10,098 nt of DNA from Muribaculaceae bacterium (GTDB lineage Bacteria; Pseudomonadota; Alphaproteobacteria; Rs-D84): contig JAMPEH010000067.1 of NCBI GenBank assembly GCA_023665245.1, positions 1-10,098 of the forward strand, written 5' to 3'. This document shows positions 6,356-10,098 of the stretch, in pieces. Below the pieces are notes generated by a model. That model did no database searches and was not told where the DNA came from. It was given only the letters and a program-made list of their open reading frames with translations. Each line of letters begins with the position of its first letter. Positions within the stretch are counted from its first letter, which is position 1. A program made the translations under genes and the position numbers.

Positions 6356-6374
6356 ATATATGCATACATATTTA

Positions 6375-6485
6375 TCATTTGAAACAACATATTTTCTCAC
6401 TAGAAAATCTTACGGAAACATAATTGTTTTCAATATCAAATGCCACAATATTTGAATTTCCATATAGATTTTTGCACACTTCCAT
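6375..6485 (-). CDS. Possible 36-aa ORF resembling a truncated KTSC-domain protein
   Basis: The stretch GNSNIVAFDIENNYVSVRF (residues 9-27) recalls the opening of KTSC-domain proteins, where a serine-asparagine-isoleucine and a short beta hairpin with D.EN precede a V.F strand. The frame closes with TGA TAA at residue 37, about half the usual domain length, so if related it is a fragment. An in-frame TAA lies just upstream of the ATG, and no ribosome binding site is clear. It is convergent to hamB in the 250-base gap before the methyltransferase remnant. This is a weak call based on pattern only. Confidence 0.25.
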   Translation of the reverse strand: MEVCKNLYGNSNIVAFDIENNYVSVRFSSEKICCFK

Positions 6486-6567
6486 AATTTTTCTTTATAT
6501 CTATTAATGATATAGAATAATATTTTGCAATTATAACAATATGTGCTTATGTATATTTTCTTTCATT

Positions 6568-6573
6568 TATAAT
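6568..6573 (+). promoter_or_regulatory. Possible -10 box of the methyltransferase remnant
   Basis: TATAAT occurs 30 bases upstream of the likely start at 6604, in the 248-base gap after hamB. No good -35 is found (TGCTTA at 6544-6549 is the nearest), and such hexamers are common in AT-rich DNA. The rest of the gap shows no terminator or other clear structure. Confidence 0.25.
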
Positions 6574-6603
6574 ACAGAGGATTTTTATAATTGGAAATAC
6601 ATT

Positions 6604-7739
6604 ATGCATAACAATTCAAACAAGTTAGAATGTTTTTCTCTTTTTTCTGGTTGTGGCGGAATGGATTTAGGAGCATTGGGAGGATTTGTTTTTCAAGGAA
6701 AAGAATATTCAAGACTTGATACAAACATAGTCTTTGCAAATGATGTCAATTGTGATGCAGTGATTTGTTATAATTCAAATTCCCTTTTTGTAAATGCAGA
6801 AAATGAAAAGGCAACGCTTGGTGACGTTCGAGATGTGCCTCCCTCATCATTGCCAGATTTCGATATTTTGCTTGCTGGGTTTTCCTTGTCAGCCATTTTC
6901 AAACGCAGAAAACAGAAAAGGAGTGAATGACAATAATAGTCGCAGAGTTTTATTTGAAGTATGCGAAAATGTGTTGAAAGAAAAAGTTTATAATGAAAAA
7001 AACAAACCAAAGGCTTTCGTTTTTGAAAATGTACGGGGAATCTTATCATCAAAGATGCCTGATGGCGTTTCCGTTCCAGATGAAATAAGAATCAGAATGA
7101 AAAGACTTGTGTTTTCTATTTCACAACAGTTAATTTATGCAAGTGATTATGGTGTTTTCCAACAACGCTATAGAGTTTTAATTATTGGAATCTACAATCC
7201 AGATAATGACAAGCAAAAGAAATTTGATTTTTCTTATTTAAAAAAATTAGTAAAAGCAGAAAATATTCCATCATTGACATTCAGTGGAAAAGAAAAACTT
7301 GTTTTAGGGGCAATTCTGAAAGATATTGAAACACCAGGTGAATACCTTGAATATAGTAAAGGCACTCAATATATAATTGATAAAATTGAAATATTCCAAT
7401 AATGAAGACAAGAAGAAATTCTGCGAATATGTTGGAGATGTTGTACTGCTTGGCAAAGAAACCGATAGTTTATTTACAAAGAATTTTACAAATAGTGTAG
7501 AAAAACATTCCAATTCTTCGGACTTTCACATTGGAAGTAATTTTTTTAGCACAAATGTTTATTCAACTGCAAGAAAAGCACCAATGCAAAAATTCATATG
7601 GCCCGCTAGAGACGCAGAACTTCTAAAAATAAAATACCAAAATATTGAAATTTATAATGAAGGTTATAGAAATTTTTATACAAACTATTTGTCATCATCT
7701 TTTCAAAAATGTGCGATATTAGGCATTGTGGCTTTTTAG
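6604..7739 (+). pseudogene. C5-cytosine DNA methyltransferase, frameshifted and C-terminally truncated
   Basis: Three consecutive frames join into one protein. Frame 1 (from the ATG at 6604) holds motif I FSLFSGCGGMDLG and ends its useful part at DILLAGF. At the T4 run 6880-6883 the reading passes to frame 2, giving the catalytic motif IV GFPCQPFSN (Cys codon 6887-6889), motif VI FVFENVRGIL and motif VIII QQRYRV. At the A4 run 7382-7385 it passes to frame 3, giving KYSNNEDKKKF and target-recognition-like sequence up to a TAG at 7737. Motifs IX and X were not found, so the end seems lost. Each break equals one extra base in a four-base homopolymer. If intact it would methylate cytosine C5 in a specific site using SAM, probably as part of a restriction-modification system; no endonuclease is visible. 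A poor GGA lies 8 bases before the ATG. Sequencing error could explain the two shifts but not the missing C-terminus. Confidence 0.8.
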
Positions 7740-7794
7740 ATTTGAATCATTTTCTTCAGAAAATTCCATATTGAATGAAATAAAAAATTCCTAT

Positions 7795-8505
7795 TGGCTA
7801 ATCGTGCTGGGCAGTGGCAAGTCCCATGCCATCGAAGAAAAAGCGAAATGGTAATTTTCGGAAAATGCCGTCGATGCACACGAAACGCTAGAGCAAGACA
7901 TCATCACAATTCGCGACGGTGTTTCTTACATTCATGACGGAAAATATTATGTTCTCCGTCATGACCGCGAATGGCATTTCAAATCAGCCCGGCATTCAGA
8001 ACGTAATAAAACAATTTGTGTATCACAGGCGTTCAAAAATCTTTTACAAATCTCTTCACTTGAAAAGCGGCAAACGCCTTTTGCTTCCGCAAAAATTTCC
8101 GAGCAGCAATGAAAATGTGAAAGTCTTCGACATAGTTGAGTTCGGCTTGATGCAAAATTTCGCGCAGAAAACTTTTTGCCAAATTTCACTTGTAAAATTG
8201 AATCCCGATTTTGTCTTTGAAAATTATGTGCAAGCAAAAAGCGTTCCCGACGAATTGGGAAACATCAACGCGAGCGCGGTTCAAAAAACCGCCGGTTCGA
8301 ATTATGATTAGCAAAAAGATTTTATTCCGCGCCTTGATTTTACGATGGCGAGATTTTTGCAGAACTCATACATCGAACAAATTCGCATGCGGCAGAAATT
8401 GCAAAAGTGCAAAACACAGGCGCAGACATTTTCGCGCACGAAAAATCAAAAGACGCGATTGCAAACTTTGATGACAGCGACAGCTTGCGCGAAAATTCAC
8501 CTTGA
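7795..8505 (+). pseudogene. Decayed remnant of an unrecognised GC-richer gene
   Basis: Protein-like sequence jumps between frames. Frame 1 reads YWLIVLGSGKSHAIEEKAKW, a TAA at 7852, then LEQDIITIRDGVSYIHDGKY and more until TGA at 8110-8112. Frame 2 continues with NVKVFDIVEFGLMQNFAQK to a TAG at 8309, then QKDFIPRLDF. One base is apparently lost in the T4 run at 8338-8341, after which frame 1 reads DGEIFAELIHRTNSHAAEIA until TGA at 8503. At least two stops and two shifts are needed, so it is not expressed as one protein. Codon use is GC-richer than the upstream defence genes, which suggests it belongs to the older flank. The left limit is uncertain, because frame 1 is open from about 7729. I do not recognise the family. 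Confidence 0.55.
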
Positions 8506-8529
8506 TCTTCACGCAAAAACTTACATTTA

Positions 8530-8538
8530 TGCTATAAT
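8530..8538 (+). promoter_or_regulatory. Extended -10 promoter for the YdeI-GNAT pair
   Basis: TGCTATAAT is a perfect extended -10. The best -35 candidate, TTCACG at 8508-8513, is 19 bases upstream and weak, as is usual with an extended -10. The predicted start, about 7 bases after TATAAT, coincides with the A of the ATG at 8545, so the transcript is probably leaderless. Confidence 0.65.
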
Positions 8539-8544
8539 GTATTT

Positions 8545-9120
8545 ATGCAACCAAAAAATTTATTAAACGCAAAAAACCGTGACGAACTGCGTCTATGGCT
8601 AATTGATAATCACGATAAAGAAAATGAATGTTGGGTTGTCGTAAAGCGCAGCAGACCGCAAAATGATAATACTTTTTGGTATATCGATGCTGTTGAAGAA
8701 GCAATGTGTTTCGGGTGGATAGACAGCACGGAAAAACGGCTTGATAACGGAATAACCGCCCAAAGATTAGCACCACGCAAGAAAAATTCTTTATGGTCTG
8801 AATTGAATAAGGAACGTTGCCGCAGAATGGAAAAATTAGGGCGTATGACCGACGCTGGTCGTGCTGTTCTGCCCGATATGTCGCCGTCGGGTTTTGTAAT
8901 TGACAGTGATATTTTGAACGCATTACAAGCAGATTTAATCGTATGGAATAATTTTTTGAGTTTTCCGCCTTTATATCAGCGTGTAAGAATTGATACCATA
9001 CAAATCAAGAAAAAGCAACCTGATTTATTTCAAAGCCGTTTGCAAAAGTTTATTGATAATACAAGACAAGGCATAATGTACGGCGAATGGAATGACAACG
9101 GACGATTACTTAATTATTAG
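8545..9120 (+). CDS. YdeI/OmpD-associated family protein (OmdA domain)
   Basis: 191 aa, soluble, full length for the family. Hallmarks are the early WVVVKRSR (30-37), EEAMCFGWIDST (51-62), then the PRKKNSLWSELNKER stretch (77-91) and MEKLGRMTDAG (95-105), followed by a C-terminal helical part with SFPPLYQRVRIDTIQ and RLQKFIDN typical of YdeI. Members have been linked to bacteriocin or antimicrobial-peptide protection, but the biochemical activity is unknown. No ribosome binding site precedes the ATG; the extended -10 ends 6 bases before it, so a leaderless mRNA is likely. It is followed after 6 bases by a GNAT gene. The upstream 700 bases are gene debris, so this pair starts a separate unit. 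Confidence 0.9.
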   Translation: MQPKNLLNAKNRDELRLWLIDNHDKENECWVVVKRSRPQNDNTFWYIDAVEEAMCFGWIDSTEKRLDNGITAQRLAPRKKNSLWSELNKERCRRMEKLGRMTDAGRAVLPDMSPSGFVIDSDILNALQADLIVWNNFLSFPPLYQRVRIDTIQIKKKQPDLFQSRLQKFIDNTRQGIMYGEWNDNGRLLNY

Positions 9121-9126
9121 AAAATT

Positions 9127-9579
9127 ATGAAAATCAGAATTTATCAAGATACAGATAGCAATACGATTTCAAAATTGTATTATGAAACTATTCATAATAT
9201 AAATATTTACGATTATAGTGATAAACAATTAAACGCTTGGGTAAATAGCTCTGAAAGCTTACAATTACGACGAAAAGATTTACTTAAACAATATACTCTG
9301 ATAGCCGAAATTGACGATGTAATTGTGGGTTTCGGCAGTATTGACAGTTTAGGTTGTTTAGACTTGCTGTTCGTACATAAAGATTATCAAAGAAAGGGAA
9401 TTGCTACGGCGTTATGTAATGAGCTTGAAAAGGGATTTACAGTTGTAAAAACTTATTCTTCCATAACCGCAAAGCCTTTTTTTGAAAAGCGTGGTTATGT
9501 TGCAGTAAAATGTCAAGAAGCAGAGCGTTTAGGCGTTAATCTGAAAAATTTTGAAATGGAAAAGAAAAACGCAACCTAA
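9127..9579 (+). CDS. GNAT-family N-acetyltransferase (YafP-like)
   Basis: 150 aa. The GNAT fold is seen as the N-terminal IRIYQDTDSNTISKLYYETI (3-22), the central strand pair with LIAEIDDVIVGFGSID (58-73) and LDLLFVHKDYQRKGIATALC (78-97). In the last of these, QRKGIA (88-93) is the acetyl-CoA pyrophosphate loop. FFEKRGYV (118-125) is the usual motif B end. Acetyl-CoA is the expected donor; the acceptor is unknown. It starts 6 bases after the YdeI-like stop with no clear ribosome binding site, which suggests translational coupling or reinitiation. Its TAA lies within the stem of the following terminator. Confidence 0.9.
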   Translation: MKIRIYQDTDSNTISKLYYETIHNINIYDYSDKQLNAWVNSSESLQLRRKDLLKQYTLIAEIDDVIVGFGSIDSLGCLDLLFVHKDYQRKGIATALCNELEKGFTVVKTYSSITAKPFFEKRGYVAVKCQEAERLGVNLKNFEMEKKNAT

Positions 9580-9601
9580 TATTCGAATTAGGCTGCGTTT
9601 T
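9566..9601. terminator. Bidirectional intrinsic terminator between convergent genes
   Basis: AAAACGCA-A-CCTAAT (9566-9580) pairs with ATTAGG-C-TGCGTTTT (9587-9601), one A/C mismatch, loop ATTCGA. The plus-strand U-tract has four T; on the minus strand AAAAA at 9565-9569 gives five U. It can serve the GNAT gene and the convergent ABC transporter. Confidence 0.8.
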
Positions 9602-9676
9602 GTGCACCAGCAAATGACTTCGATATTTGCGGGGTCGTTTTTGCACTGTAAATATTTAAAAACTCCGTTTTATTTG

Positions 9677-10098
9677 TTATGCGTTCTGCCCTTGCAATTC
9701 GGACATTCTCGCATATATGCCGCCATTTGCTTTGAGTTCTTTGGGCGTTCCTTGCTCGGCAACCTTGCCGCCTTGCAATACTACGATTTTTTCCGCGCCG
9801 TCGACCGTTCTCATTCGGTGCGCTATTATAAGCACGGTCTTGTCCTTTATAAGAGCGGATAACGCCGTTTGCACCTCCGTTTCGTTTTCGGCGTCGAGCG
9901 ACGCGGTTGCTTCGTCCATTATGACGATGGGCGCGTCTTTGAGCATAGCGCGGGCTATCGAAATTCTTTGTCTTTCGCCGCCCGACAGCATAGAGCCGTT
10001 TTCGCCGATAACAGTATCATATCCCTGCGGCAACTTGCTTACGAATTCGTCGCATTGCGCTTCTTTGGCAACACGCAAAACTTCTTCGTCGCTTGCGC
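9677..10098 (-). CDS. ABC exporter ATP-binding domain, C-terminal part (partial)
   Basis: About 139 C-terminal residues are visible; the rest lies beyond the right edge. It contains KLPQGYDTVIGENGSMLSGG with the signature LSGGERQR, Walker B IVIMDEATASLD, the D-loop that follows, and the switch histidine in LIIAHRMRTV. The end has the usual GKVAEQGTPKELKANGG. The YDTVIGE.G..LSGGERQR pattern is typical of MsbA/multidrug exporter half-transporters in which membrane and ATPase domains are fused, so transmembrane helices should lie upstream outside the window. The substrate cannot be told. The gene is convergent with the GNAT gene and ends 75 bases beyond the shared terminator. Confidence 0.93.
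   Translation of the reverse strand, partial: ASDEEVLRVAKEAQCDEFVSKLPQGYDTVIGENGSMLSGGERQRISIARAMLKDAPIVIMDEATASLDAENETEVQTALSALIKDKTVLIIAHRMRTVDGAEKIVVLQGGKVAEQGTPKELKANGGIYARMSELQGQNA

Noticed and set aside
6356..6400. Terminator after hamB
   Set aside because: ATATGCATACATAT is a weak AT palindrome without GC stem or U-tract.
6877..6890. Programmed ribosomal frameshift in the methyltransferase
   Set aside because: The needed shift is +1, there is no stop or rare codon at the slip point, and a second shift plus a missing C-terminus point to decay or error.
7919..8311. An intact 130-aa gene in frame 2
   Set aside because: Only the part after about 8100 is protein-like in this frame; the earlier part is better in frame 1, so it is a fused fragment of a decayed gene.
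8345..8566. A 73-aa ORF running into the YdeI-family gene
   Set aside because: It is out of frame with the more protein-like reading (DGEIFAELIHR) and crosses the promoter at 8530-8538.
9551..9862. A 103-aa plus-strand ORF after the GNAT gene
   Set aside because: It crosses the terminator and then mirrors the ABC ATPase on the other strand.
1..10098. tRNA, rRNA, transposase, integrase or riboswitch
   Set aside because: No such sequence, terminal repeats or conserved RNA motif could be recognised on either strand.

Overview
The window looks like chromosomal accessory DNA from a host-associated Gram-negative anaerobe. The HU-like protein has the long 'HU-HIG' layout seen in Bacteroidota and some spirochaetes. 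The promoters, however, are sigma70-like (TTGACA/TATAAT) and two genes have perfect AAGGAGG ribosome binding sites, which fits a Treponema-like spirochaete better than Bacteroidota. This assignment is inference and of low certainty. Base composition is strongly mosaic: 740-2104 and 2502-3090 are GC-richer, about 3260-7790 is very AT-rich, and 7800-8505 and the right end are GC-richer again.

Left block (1-2280, minus strand): an AAA15-family ATPase (454 aa) is followed after 11 bases by the N-terminal 242 residues of an Eco57I-type N6-adenine methyltransferase that runs off the window. They look like a small defence or restriction-modification operon with a good promoter at 2251-2280.

Second block (2281-3260): a divergent intergenic region carries a promoter, small palindromes and a repeated CGAATAAAAA element. 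It is followed by a 26-codon leader ORF that overlaps (ATGA) a gene for an HU-like DNA-binding protein with an acidic tail. Two tandem terminators follow. The U-tract of the second merges into an array of about six 22-bp units (core TTYATACNNATGAAA), then a G-tract-rich patch.

Third block (3260-7790): an AT-rich defence insertion. It has a two-gene Hachiman-type system, hamA (PD-(D/E)XK nuclease) and hamB (SF2 helicase), overlapping by ATGA and driven by an extended -10 promoter with almost no 5' leader. Downstream are a tiny minus-strand ORF resembling a KTSC-domain start and a C5-cytosine DNA methyltransferase broken by two frameshifts and lacking its C-terminal motifs.

Right block (7790-10098): debris of an unrecognised GC-richer gene with stops and frameshifts, then an apparently leaderless two-gene operon (YdeI/OmpD-associated family protein and a GNAT acetyltransferase), a probably bidirectional terminator, and the C-terminal part of an ABC exporter ATPase on the minus strand.

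Overall this is a defence hotspot: one intact Hachiman-like pair, one ATPase plus methyltransferase operon, one dead methyltransferase and other debris, placed between ordinary genes.
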